DNA from: Isoetes taiwanensis | Lineage: Eukaryota > Streptophyta > Lycopodiopsida > Isoetales > Isoetaceae | Assembly (NCBI GenBank): GCA_021234155.1 | Contig: JAJEKV010000054.1 | Location: 1,901,468 to 1,965,467, forward strand | Length of the DNA: 64,000 nt | Direction of reading: 5' to 3' | The notes under the pieces: model-generated | Databases searched by the model: none | Seen by the model: only the letters and a program-made list of their open reading frames with translations | What the model was told of the DNA's origin: nothing | Shown here: in pieces, positions 37,270 to 48,989 of the stretch | How positions within the stretch are numbered: position 1 is the stretch's first letter | Layout of the letters: each line of letters starts with the position of its first letter | Program-made: the position numbers and the translations under genes

Positions 37270-40200
37270 CTAGCTTAAGTCAAACTTAATTGCTGACTGC
37301 CTGTCTTGTGGGGCGACAAACTGCCATAGTGAACAATAAGATGCCAGCTGGCCTGCTTCCACTCCAAGAACAGCAAGACGACGCCCATATTCCTGAAATA
37401 TGACTGATCAATTAGCATGATGATTGTGGAAGGATTGTTTATAAGGAATACATTAACAAACAGGAAATCCAACCTGAATGTCAAGGAATAATTGGGCACA
37501 GATCTTATCGGTATCTGAAATGCTATTATCGCCACTGTCAGATCCTGTTCCAATTCTTTGACGTCTTAGACGCAATAATGATGTTTCTGACTTTTTTATC
37601 TGTTATATAAATAAAGAAAAAGAAAATTGTGAGCACAATGTCACCTCATTCCTTATTTTGGCCGTAATGATAATGACAAAAGACTTTCCTAGGACAGTAA
37701 GGTTTGCATACCGTGGTGACAAGGTCGCGAACCAACTCATCATAGTGTGTTGTCACCTTCTCTACAACAGATAGGACAACTTCATTGTGGGTTGCAGTTG
37801 TTAAGTAGACTGCATAATCACCATCCAAGAAGGACTGTACAAGAACCAACAAAAACTAAATCAGAAACATTAAAAAAGAAATATGGAAAGCATTAAAAAG
37901 CACCTTCAATGGCTGCAGAACAGCTGTTACATATGGAGAATGACGGGTTGGCAAAGGTTTATTTGTCATCCGATATGTTGCAGTAATTCCTTTCAGCTGT
38001 TTGAGGACCTGCACGTAAAAATTAACAATACAATAAAACACAACTTATAAGACCCTTCTAAATGAATATCATAAGACGACACAAAAATTGATCTAAATTT
38101 ACCTCGAAACATCGTTTCGCTAGGTCCTCTGTGAGGATATTCATAAGCCCTGTTACAAGATCATTCAACCTTTTGGCACCTTGCAAAATTCCTTGTTCAA
38201 TGCTTAATAATATCTCAGATGAGGCTGGTGTTAGAATTTCTAGTACACGTTCTTTATAAGGCCCCTTAATCTTGGCATACAACAGATCAATATCATGCCT
38301 TACCTGTCAAGAATACCTTGATACATTATATAAAATAAAAGCCAGATAAGAGAATTAAAGATCAAAGTCAATGAACATTCCTTTGAGAACTAGTTCAAGG
38401 CCCGAAGTAAGGACTGCCAAGCTGGTAAGTTTGACATAAAACCTAAACAAACTGCACGAGCGCATTATACGTTATTTGGTCTCCAAAAGTCTCATTATCT
38501 CACTATCCCTGCCACCCTCCTCCCTCTTTCCAAAGATAGGATAAAAGAGCCTAGGCACTAGCTCCAGCCAAATGCGGATAACCTCTTCCTTTATAAATCA
38601 TGAATCAGGAAAGTAGCCTGCAACTAGAACCAGAATACGCAGTAAACTTAAAGCTATGTTATGAACAGCATCAAAGTGAACTTTACAAGTGGTGCCCGGA
38701 GAAGAAACAAAAGACTGGATGGTCACCTTGTACTACGGAGTTGAGCTTAATGCTCTTTGTAGTGAAACTCAAGAAATAATTTGGCTAATTCATTCGCTTA
38801 CAGACCTGCTGCTATAAGCCGGATTACTTCTTGAGATGTTAAAGACAGGAAGTTCTAGAGATCTAAGTTTGTTTCATTCCTCTGCAAATTGTGTTATGGC
38901 CACTGGTCAGGAGTGGCAGATGGTCTCACAGAACCTCTTGATAAAGTTCAATAAACTCAGTTTATGGCACATCATCACCTACAATTGGTTCGTTAAGAAA
39001 GTTCAATTGGACTTGTGAGGTAGTAAGAGATACCTTCATTTGGTATCAGAGCGAGATTGTATTATGACAACACGACTTGAAGCAGACTTGTTGAATGCTG
39101 TGGAAGTGTATAATGGGGGCTCTAACTTTCAATTAGGAAAGGCCGACCAAGCACATATTGGATGTGGAGCATCTCTGGGAACTTGTAGATCCAATTGTTC
39201 CAGACAATGTGGCTGTGAATGGAGGGAGTAGTATTGCTGTCAGCTCGAATGCTGGAGGAGGAGGTGCAGCTTCATCTGCAAGTTCTGGAGATACGCTTAA
39301 TGGTGGAACATCAAGTGCCACAGGAGTTGTGACTACTGGAGTTGCATGAGACGATTTCCGAGGTGCCTAATTTTCTTGTATGCTTTCTATTCAACTTATT
39401 AGACCATACATATTAAAATTCATAACCAATAACAAGTCGTGCAAATCTATGAAAGCTGACAAGGCATAAAAGTGTCCATTTTGACCAACCTGGACTGTTC
39501 AACTTACAAGAAGAAAGTCCTCAGGTGCAGCTGCTAATGCCCATTCACCCCCGCTCTGAGGATCCTCAGTCCTTTGTACAGCAGCTAGAGCAGTTGAAAC
39601 CCAGGTTATATATCTGCAGTAAATGTGTCAGTGTATGTTATTGATCAGAATGTTAACCACAAGCCCTTACCTTGAAACAAGTTGTAAAGATAACCTTAAA
39701 AATTTATCACATAAGGATGATATGTAAACGTCATCCTGCCAGCACCTTTCAAGACATTCCCATAGGGTAATGCTAGGATGAAGCACAAGGTTTGAATGGT
39801 TCTGTTGCCTTCCTTTAAGAGGAGATGCTGCGAAGGCACTATCCAGAGATCCAGCTATCTCCTGAAACCTTCGAACAGAAAGAATAAATTAGATGAAATC
39901 AACTAATTGTTATATGGAAGACAATTTTAGTCCTAAAACATGGAGATCGTGCACTTAATTTTGACACTAGACAGCAGCAATGACATCCGCCGTGCATGAG
40001 ACATTCACCTACAGGTGAAAGGACCGACATCCTTGTCCAGATCACTCTCACAACCCTGAGTCTTCACTCGTGGACTGGTAGGTTAGGCAGACAAGATAAC
40101 CCCTTACATGCAAACTTTCTCCACAATTCCATTATCCACCTTACCTATCTCTCCTGGCCTCGGTTCCAATCCAAGCTTGCAACTATTAGATTGCAACTTC

Positions 40201-42634
40201 TATGTACTTCAATGTGAAAGTGGCACAGTCATGCTTCACTAGTTAGTTCATTTTTTCATAATGTGCTCCTAGTTTTCTCTGGTCACCTAAGGGCTGCCTA
40301 TTATAGCCCCTTACATACTTGTGGTAATTTCATCTTTTCTCTACCCTAAGCAAGGGTGATTATCCCTAATCTAACAGAAGACAACTCATCTTTGTGCCAT
40401 ATAAGCTTTGTGTTTACAGGAAATACCAACAAAAGGATGTTCAGTTCTGCTGTTTTGTCCATGTGAATGCTACAAATTTTATATTACCTACATAGACGTG
40501 TTACTTAACCCTCTGGTTACGCATCCAATATGACATTGCCAAAATAGGAGGATGAAAGAAGAGCATCTGAGTATTGCTTAGGCATTTATCTTCTGATAAG
40601 GAGCAATATCGAGTTCCAAATCTCATAACGAGAAGCAAAGCTAATAATTGCAATGAACTTACCGTAATGTGAAATAAACCCCCAGATTCCACTGCTTCAA
40701 AAATTCGGTATATGCTCCTTTTGAATGAAATCCTGCGACCGTTGCTGCAGACTGACAATAACCTGATTACACATGCATATGGAGGAATAAGTACAATTCT
40801 TAGCAGCATTAACTGCAAGACTAAGTATATTCTTAGATATTAGAAACTTTACAATATCAAAAGAATCTCTAGAAAATGACAAAGCATCACCTTCTAAAAA
40901 CCTTAAAAATTTTAAGCTGGCCTTGTAGTTTGTCAGAAACTCAGTTGGCTTTCCAGGAGAAAATGCTCCGGGTTTCCGTTTCTGGATGGTCGAATGTACC
41001 TCCTTCAAAATAGAATTTCACAAAAAATCAAATACATGGAGACCAGAATTTTCTGCAAAATCCAATCAAATGTTAAGTGAATTTATGGATCAGCATTTCC
41101 GCTTTGTTATTGCAGAGCAAGTGCCATAGCACAAATGCTTGTGGAACACATAAATATTGTGAATTTATACCTGCAGCTGCAATATCCAGGAGAAACTTGC
41201 AGTCTTCTTTGACATGTTCTTCAATCTCCAGAAAAATCTCTTCCAGACGATCACTGGTATCCCCAATAGCATCCTTTGTAAAATTCGAAGGAATGATCTT
41301 TTGTATGAAAGGAGAGACTATGGTTTCACGAAATGCAGCTTCAGCACCCGATGTATTGTCAATAGCAGCATATGCTCGAAGACAATGATAGAGAACTGTC
41401 CTGTCACGTTTTTCTAGTCCTAATTCAAAGCATTTACGTAAACCATGCCCCAGGGAATCTTCAGCATTTTATATTCTTCTTTCCATGGTTCTGATAAATG
41501 GTAAGTCCTAGAGAATAAATGCAAAACACATCAAATAACATCTACTGTGGGACAATAATCATACTTGGACTAAACAAAATCCACCCCACAACACATTATC
41601 CTGCAGAATATTTACCTCACAAAAACAGTCGACTTACAAAATAGAATGTAGCCTAGTACATATGCATATGTTCCTCATCCTATGCATGCAATATGACAGG
41701 ATAGGATTGATGAACCGAAAGAAGACTGAAAGTGCACCTGGACACGGGCAACACAGTACTTGAGACGATTCATTTCGCTGGCAATTCGTTCTAGCATTCT
41801 ACTGCGTGATTCCTCAAGAGTAATGTTTTGCTCTGCAACTTCTTCGTCATCAGCATTTCCAAATGACCGTTTATTGGGGCCATCATCTTCAAGGATTTGA
41901 CTCTCATCTTTGGGCATGTTTCTTAGCTCAATAAGGAGTTTCTCGATCTGCAAAATTGTATCACAAAAACTATCATAAGGAGGTCAAAAGTTGTTTAAAA
42001 AACTCCATGTACTTGACAAGATGTTATGCACAAAAAAGCTCTAAAGAGTATCTGCAATTTTGCCTTCTAAAGATTGAATAAAAAAAAATAGAAGAAACTG
42101 CAACATTGTAATTCTAGGAATTTTGGAGTTCCTAGAAACTATTTAAATTTCTGCATCTTAGAACTACTTCCGTACCTTAGAGATAACATGAGATGTATCT
42201 AGAAGAAGTTCCAGAATTTCACGAGAGGCAGTTGCTTCTGCCCTACGATCCAAAGCACCTTGAAGAGCAGAAAGAGACTGACTTACAAAATCTTTAACAG
42301 TTATCAGTTTCACCTTTAATTCCTGCAGAGGAGTTCTCATCCTTGCGACCGCACCCTCAACGTCGACAAGTTTAGTACTTAAATTAACAAAATCATTATA
42401 ATCCCTATTGATCAGTTCCACAAGCTCGTTCTTCAACACAGTCAAATGGGTCCTGAGCTGTACTTTTAAGGTATCAAAAGGGACAAATCTTCGCAAATCT
42501 GCAATGTAGGACTCGCTACTAAAATTTGGATCCATGAATGCATCTTTCTTGAACCAAAGTGGCTGCAGATCTGTGTCATCTCCGAAATAACTTGCAACGG
42601 ATCTTCTTGCTGATCGATCATCCATAGCTGCCAT
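37270..42634 (-). CDS. COG2: Conserved oligomeric Golgi complex subunit 2, 12 exons, two in-frame nonsense codons
   Basis: COG2 is a lobe-A subunit of the COG tether, which guides retrograde vesicles to Golgi membranes. Exons on the minus strand: 42634-42176, 41947-41738, 41507-41171, 41052-40891, 40744-40663, 39868-39671, 39613-39508, 38303-38103, 38008-37904, 37834-37712, 37599-37474, 37392-37270. All junctions are GT-AG, phases agree, and the total is exactly 744 codons, close to plant COG2 (about 750). Diagnostic stretches are PLWFKKDAF and VPFDTL in exon 1 (COG2_N), KPGAFSPGKPTEFL in exon 4, and GITATYRMTNKPLP in exon 9. The start is the first ATG in frame, after TTACAG, a possible 5'-UTR splice acceptor. 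Breaks: TAA at 41471-41469 (exon 3) and TGA at 41020-41018 (exon 4), both inside conserved coding. The locus is therefore a recent pseudogene or carries two sequence errors. Confidence 0.9.
39041..39350 (+). pseudogene. Ty1/copia-type relic (primer site and gag start) in a COG2 intron
   Basis: TGGTATCAGAGC at 39041-39052 is a perfect initiator-Met primer site. An ATG follows at 39064 with a short frame of about 25 codons (MTTRLEADLL...YNGGSNFQL) that recalls the start of copia gag, which precedes a Trp. A shifted frame holds VEHLWELVDPIVPDN and a Gly/Ser-rich end. Orientation is opposite to COG2. The LTR upstream is not delimited. The copia assignment is tentative. Confidence 0.5.
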
Positions 42635-43518
42635 TCTTGTCTGTAAGGTTACCACTACCAGTTCATGATCTACAATTGATACTCACGGGCTTCAGATTTT
42701 CAAAACACAAATGAAAGTGCGCAAATGGCACCATGAAATGGGTTCAAACGAGTTTATGAAGCATTGGTAAAATTTATTTAAGAACAAGGTCCAAAAGCAC
42801 GAAAAAAGGTCTGGTTTCATTTAGACAATTAGCTACTCCTATGAGGTAGGTGCTTTGGTCAAATAGGATGAGTTGCCTTCATTAGTTGTGGGATAAAGCA
42901 GCCGTAATTTATAGTTAGTGTGTTCTTGCAATTTCGCTCAAAGAAAGAAAATTATATAACTCTGTTATGCCACCATGGAGAAAATACCCATCTTAGCAAA
43001 ACCACTAGCATTGAGCCATGAATAGGAATTGTGAAACTATCAAGTGAGTTAGCAACAAATATAAAGTGAATAACTTTAAAATATCATCTCACATAGCACA
43101 AGATATAGCTATTAAAACATAGTAAAGCATATATAAGGCATATACAACTTGACAGAGGATTGCAATCAACATCCTCTCAGACCACCTCCAGAGAAGATTG
43201 TACCTCACGCAATACATTCCAAATATACCCCTCAAGTCTGCAGATATTCTAAAAATACCTTTAGAAACAGGGTATTTGGCTCAAATGGCAATAAACATTT
43301 TTGTGATCGAATAAATAACAAAGTGCATTTCACAATGCTTATAGATGAGAGTAGCAGTGTAATTATCTCTTGGAATCTTCAAATTGCAATGGTTTAAAAA
43401 AGTGTTATAAAAAACAACTCAAATGAGTATAACTTGCAAATTTTCAATTCAGACAAGTTTGATCTTGTTAGAAAGTCCATATCCTATTCTCTAATTTTTG
43501 TGAAGACAACTTTTTTAT
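42635..43518. other. COG2 upstream region
   Basis: AT-rich DNA that should contain the COG2 5' UTR and promoter. The TTACAG just upstream of the ATG may be the acceptor of a leader intron. No clear TATA box can be assigned. Confidence 0.3.
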
Positions 43519-43830
43519 TTGAAATCCTTAGCACCTTCAGCTGCAGATATAGTTCCTACCGCTCTCCCCGTTGTTGTTTCTGCTTCTCATGCTTCTGAGG
43601 TTGTTATGGCTGATGGTCCTAATCTTCAGTGCGCTAAAGAGTCATGGCAACAGGTCAATTGGAAGAAGGCAGTGAGGAAGAAGTCTGCTATGTCATCTCA
43701 CGAGGCTATCCTGCCTCGTACTATTCAGTGGCATGATAACTTGATGTTTGTTGATGATCATCTCAATGTTGCAGGACATGTTGATTGTGATGAGGCCATT
43801 AAACGCCTCAAGGTGGCACAAGGAGTATGA
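43519..43830 (+). CDS. Hypothetical protein, 103 codons, possibly retrotransposon-derived
   Basis: The frame has coding-like composition, unlike nearby AT-rich random ORFs. It encodes a polar protein with Trp-containing segments (SWQQVNWKKAVRKKS, about residues 42-56) and an acidic C-terminal part. About 140 bp beyond the stop there is an A8 run (43952-43959), so it could be the remnant of a poly-A retrotransposon such as an L1 ORF1, or a processed gene fragment. No family is recognised, and no promoter is evident. Confidence 0.3.
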   Translation: MKSLAPSAADIVPTALPVVVSASHASEVVMADGPNLQCAKESWQQVNWKKAVRKKSAMSSHEAILPRTIQWHDNLMFVDDHLNVAGHVDCDEAIKRLKVAQGV

Positions 43831-45167
43831 TTATGTACTATGTATAGGTGGTTTTACTTAGTGGACTATCTCGTCCTCTAGGTTTTGAGTCCCATGTCAT
43901 AGGTCCCTTGTATGTATCTTGATGTTCCTTGATAATAGATTGTCGTCCTTCAAAAAAAATTCTTTGGCAGCATGTTCGATTCGACTAGATCATCACCTGC
44001 AGTCTGGTACTAGAATCTGAAGTCGATCTCTCTACTCTGGAATATGAGTTTCCTAATCTAGCAAAACCAACCTTTTTCTTTTAACTTATTCATTGGATCA
44101 TATTGTCAACCGTACTATTGAACTCAAACTTGAAGGACAAGCCAATATGATCACTAATTAACTTAACATAGTATGGACCCTACCTCATGTAGCTATCATC
44201 GGTTCCATCATAGTCTAACAGAATATACAGTCATCCAACACAAGCCTGCTTATCTTGACAACTACCTCCTCTTTGGGCGACCATGACATTAAGTTACTCA
44301 TGCTACTCTTGAACCCCTTCATTGCACACTCTTCATTAATGATGGATATCAATCTACCTTTGTGAACATCCATACATGATAGCTCTTGGTCCCATATCTC
44401 CATCTGAATAAAAAGGAGATCATTCACACTTTGTTATTGCCAAGTGCTAGCCATCATCACTATTATTTTGAATGCCTCCTAATCCTAGTCAATGTTTCCT
44501 TGATTCTTCCTACTCCCCTTCCTGGGGTTGGCAGGTTATACGAGTGTCTATTTTCAAATTGTCTTTAACGATATTCCCACTCCTTTTGAAATTGGTTTTG
44601 ATGGTTCAGATCCCTTCTACATTATACGCATATACATCCAGACATCTACACAACCATCCTTCTTCTCCATTACTTTTATTGCAAGGAGAATATTATTTTG
44701 TTCATCAAAATAGAACGCATCCAAGAATACATCCAATGCCCTTTTAGAAAGACGGTCTATCATCAGTGGTGATCCTGGCGGTCTTCCAATGCTCCATTGT
44801 TTCACGCAGGCACAACACCACAGGTACTCAATTCTCCCCTCCATTTATGTTGTATTCACATGCATTTTTTAGAAACAGCAACAGCGGAGTATAAACATTA
44901 CCGGTTGCAAAGCATCTTGCCAAACTGCAATTTTTATCGCCATCATGCACCCATCAGCGAATTCATAGCTCTAAGTTGCAGCTTGAAGGCAAATTGTAGC
45001 GGCGATGTAAGTTGTTATGCCGTGCTTCCTAATTCAATCTTCCATGTGAACCTTCCATTAGCCTCACATCATACAATCATTTGTCCAACCAAATATCATA
45101 GTCTTGACACATGAACAAATATGCCATAGTCATCTAGCAAGTAAATGTCTCCTTCCATCCCCACAAT
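43831..45167. other. Unassigned DNA upstream of the large Ty3/gypsy element
   Basis: No recognisable gene. Overlapping ORFs near 44386-44844 lie on both strands without family features. The five bases before the LTR are ACAAT (45163-45167), the candidate left target duplication. Confidence 0.3.
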
Positions 45168-46727
45168 TGTGACGTTCCAAGTATTTATATGATCTACGTA
45201 TATATATATTGACACATCACCAGTATAGGTACGCCACCCTGGGGTATGATAACCTAGGGGGTTGGCCACAAGGGATTTAATTAGCTATGTTAAATTAATT
45301 ATAAAGGGATAATTATCTAAATACTTGCTATTAAGTCACCTAATGGTGGGAAGGCGCCATTTGGCATGACCTGAGTGGCCAGCATGGGGGTTTCTAAACT
45401 GAGCCACCAAAGGCAGCGCCACCCCCATCCAAACCCCAACCGACCCGGCCAAAGACCAAGGAGCAGCTAGGCGCCAAGGAACGATTCTTTGAACATCCCC
45501 AATCGCCGGACACCACGACACATTCTGCCGCCACCCCAAGACAAAGACTATGGAGGCACCCCTTGACAACGGCTCCAGCCGAAACTCTGGTTAGTGGTAG
45601 TTTAACTTGCAAATTGTAGATTAATACTTTGGTATTCTTTTCTGGTTAGTTCTGGTTGAGATTAACCCTTCTTTGGTAACTGGGAATACTTTTCAATTAT
45701 GAATGATGCTCTGTTATGGGATGGTCGATGTCTCTACGAGTTAGTTTAGTAGTTCCAAAGAAAGGGGATTAAAAGGGGGTAGAGGCCTCTCGAGCTTGTG
45801 TATAGAATGCTCCTAGTACTTCCGTTAACACCCTACTAGTTTCACCAGGCACAAGAGCCCACCGGGTCATAGACGCTATGGTCCGGCTTAGCACCAGGAC
45901 AAGGGACACAAGTGGTGAAGTAGGGGTGGGGTCTTGCACGCGAGCATAAAAGGCTCCCCGAGACTCCCTGCTGGGCTAGGGCCCGATAGCCTGGTCACGT
46001 AGAGGGCGGGTATGGTGCGACACTCCCGGTGGGGCACCATGCACTTTGAGTATAATTAGGGTGAGTAAGTCCTGCACGGATGCGGATCGCCGACGCCGCA
46101 CGTATTCTCTAGCTCACCCATGGAACCCGTGGATCCCGGAAGGGGACGCTTCCCCGACCTGCCTCATCGGACCAGGTGTCATGAACCTGGAGTAGGCTCA
46201 AAGGGTGATACCTTGAGTCTGCGTCTCCGGAAGGCTATAGCGAAGTCATAGCGTGAATCGACCCATCTGCAAAGTGTGTACAGGAGGGGCGGATGGAGTG
46301 GACAACCCTAGCCGATGTTCTATGCCAGCCAACGCCATGCCAAGATTCGGTCTGCTGATCTCCCCGAGACCCGGCCCGCCGATCGCTCCCCACTAGAGTC
46401 TGAGCCGGGGTAGGACCTGGGTTTTGGGCGTTTTCTTAGTTTAGATGCATATTCTTTGTGTTAATGTTTGGATGGATGCGCTACCCTTCGTGGTGGCTAT
46501 ATATATATGATTTATGTTGTGTGCTAACCCTTGTATTCATGCTTCATGACGAGGGCTTCATCAAAGGCGTGGGCCGAATGACCCCTCCGTGTCCTTCACC
46601 TGAGCGTCTCTACGTAGACGGCCCGGGTTAGATGGAGGGCCCTGCTCGTGGCGAGATGGTCGCCATGGGAGGGGAAAGTCCCCGTATGTATACGACCGGG
46701 GGTCGTATATATTCAGGGAGCATCACA
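45168..46727 (+). repeat. LTR 1 of the large Ty3/gypsy element (1560 bp)
   Basis: It starts TGTGACG and ends CATCACA. LTR 2 keeps a perfect 7-bp inverted end (TGTGACG/CGTCACA). LTR 1 has about 27 bp more near 45287-45313, where LTR 2 has a deletion between TAAAT repeats. A TATA-like CATAAAAGG lies at about 45947 and a TATATATATG at 46499. A 9-bp-stem hairpin TATACGACC-GGG-GGTCGTATA lies at 46690-46710 near the LTR end. Confidence 0.9.
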
Positions 46728-46728
46728 G

Positions 46729-46740
46729 TGGTATCAGAGC
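46729..46740 (+). promoter_or_regulatory. Primer binding site, initiator-Met tRNA
   Basis: TGGTATCAGAGC, one base after the LTR end, is a perfect match to the plant initiator-Met tRNA primer site. The same site follows LTR 2 at 58261-58272. About 770 bp of untranslated leader separate it from ORF1. Confidence 0.95.
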
Positions 46741-47514
46741 CGTGATTTCGGTTGCTCGAAATCATAGCACTGGCCAAACACTAACTCGTAGCACGGTAGT
46801 TAGGAGGAGGCTAAGTTAATGTGTTGATTAGTCCTCTTTGATGTTTGGTTCGGTGTTAGGTTAAATTATGAAATTGTAGCTTTAAAGAAGATAGGGCGAC
46901 TGGAGGGCCCAAGATTGGAAGAGATGTAAATATCAGTGGGTAGCTCAAAAGACGGAGAAGGTGGTTCCATTGGATCGGGCGTACTCAAATTACCCTAGAA
47001 CAGTCGTCTCCAGGCGAAAAATGGTCAAGGGCAGGCCCGAAAACCAACTCGGGCGCCGCTTGCTTTTTATCGTCTTGTAGTCACGGTGGAAGAGCCGAAA
47101 ATGCAGTCGGCGCCCGACCGTACAGATGGGAGTCAACGCGGCCCCGCAAGGTCAACTCGGGCGCCGCTTGCTTTTCGACGATTCCTAGTCGAGGCGAAGC
47201 GCCAGATAATGCCCGCGCATACCGACCAGATGCCCCCGTATTTTTGCGCCAGATAATTATTTTATAATAACAAAATTAAAAAGTTAATAAGAAAAATTTT
47301 AAAATTTCAAAAGTTAACTGGCCGTTCAAATTTCTTTTTGTTGTCTTATTTCGCCTTGCCTTCAGCGCCTTCGACCGCCAGAGCCGACGCCCGCCATCGC
47401 CACCAGACCTGACTCTGCTTTTTCGCCCTTGTGCCTTGTGAACCCTAGCGCCTCCCTTGCCGCCTTCTTCGCCGCCAGCGCCTTCACCGCCCTCAGTAGA
47501 CCTTAGCCACGCCT

Positions 47515-48770
47515 ATGGCCAATACCAAGAGCGCCCGGACCTTCTCGACCCTAACCATAGTTGAGATTTATGCCATGATCGCCCGGTATATGGCCACCGA
47601 CCCGGCTTTCATCGACATCCTTCTGGACGAGTTGGTGAACCGGTTTGAGAATAACGATAGGATCCCCTATCCTATCTACCACTTCTCGGAGCCATTCCTG
47701 ATCCGAATTTGAACCTTCGCCGACTTTCATATACCATCGTCGAGCAACATGACATGGTCATGATCCGATTAAGTTCTATCCTCCGAACAAGAGGGGCATA
47801 CCGAGGAGGAGGACATCAGACCGAGGCCGATCGCATCGTGAGGCTTGGCTAAGGAAGATGACCATCGAGATTGAGCGAGCGGATACGGGCGGCTCTGGGA
47901 AGGGAGTACCAGGTATTTAGGGGACGGACTTGCCGTCATAGATGGCAGGGCAATTGAGGTTCCCCGCATTTAATGGCGTGAAGCTTCCCGTGAGCTTTAT
48001 GTGGGGAGCCCCGATCCCCGAGCATCACCGATTACCTAACGACGCATCCGCATTGATATGAGTCACCGCCGCCCCGCACGGTACCATGTGAACTTCTTCG
48101 CCGGCGCTAAAGACAACATTTCGCCAAAGTTGAAGAAGATCTCGAGGAGAGCCCGGAGGAACGGGAGAGGCTTGAACAGAGGGAGAGGGCTCGGCAGACC
48201 GGGCTGAACCCGCAGGATCGGAGGGGCATCGTGGAGTGGTCGGGACCAATACCCACCGAAAGCACACACCATTAAGCACCGTGAAGAAGGCCGTGGGTCC
48301 AAAATCCCGGCAGTCAATATAAGGAGAAATTAAAGACCGCTTGAGCTTTTGGCAAGAATACCACCTCCAAATCGGAGACAAGAGCCGGGTGGATGACTCC
48401 CACCAGCCGTTGAGCCAAGACGGTGCTCGCACCCAAGGGGCCGCCTACAAAACCCGCCTCCCCACGAGGAAGCCCCATTGTGTTCCCAAGACTATTGCCT
48501 TTACGGAGATCCGAGAATTTTAGAAGTCAACCCAACTTCTCGATACGGAAGCTTCCCTTCCAGAGGTCTGGTACGGAGATCGCAAGCAGAGTTCAAAACC
48601 AATCTCCGCTTTCCGCACCTTTTGCTATTTTGGCGCCCAAGAGGTCGCGGAAGCCTATTTGGTGGCACTTTTGGTGACGCTTAACCTTTGCGCCGATCCA
48701 CGCAAAGAGAGTCACCATTATGCCAAAGGATTTAGCCCTCGCCCGCAGGATTCAGGGGGAGCGTCCTTAG
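47515..48770 (+). pseudogene. ORF1 (N-terminal unknown region plus histone H3 core), copy 1, broken
   Basis: Counterpart of 59028-60275. The same start (MANTKSA) is used, but the frame is shifted after residue 60 and again many times. The H3-derived part is recognisable at 48467-48770 and ends at the same TAG. Most differences from copy 2 fall at CAG or CTG in copy 2, for instance TTCTGATA to TTCTCGATA, GGCTGG to GGTCTGG and TTCCAGACC to TTTCCGCACC. The amber codon in place of H3 Gln55 (48522-48524) is shared with copy 2. Real decay and consensus error cannot be separated here. Confidence 0.75.
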
Positions 48771-48989
48771 CCTCGTGCTACCAGGGTTTTCCCATTGTAA
48801 ATATTTTTTGATAAATAATAAAAAAAAACCTCTTTTTGTTTAAAAGTCGAAATTCTATTAAGAACCTTATATTTGATTTTAAATGTCAAATTGCTGACGT
48901 CACCATAAATAAAAGGAGTTAAAAGAACTTTTAAAGTTCATTTCAATTGTTAGATTTGTTTCTCTTCCTCTCTCCTCCCTTCCAGCGCC

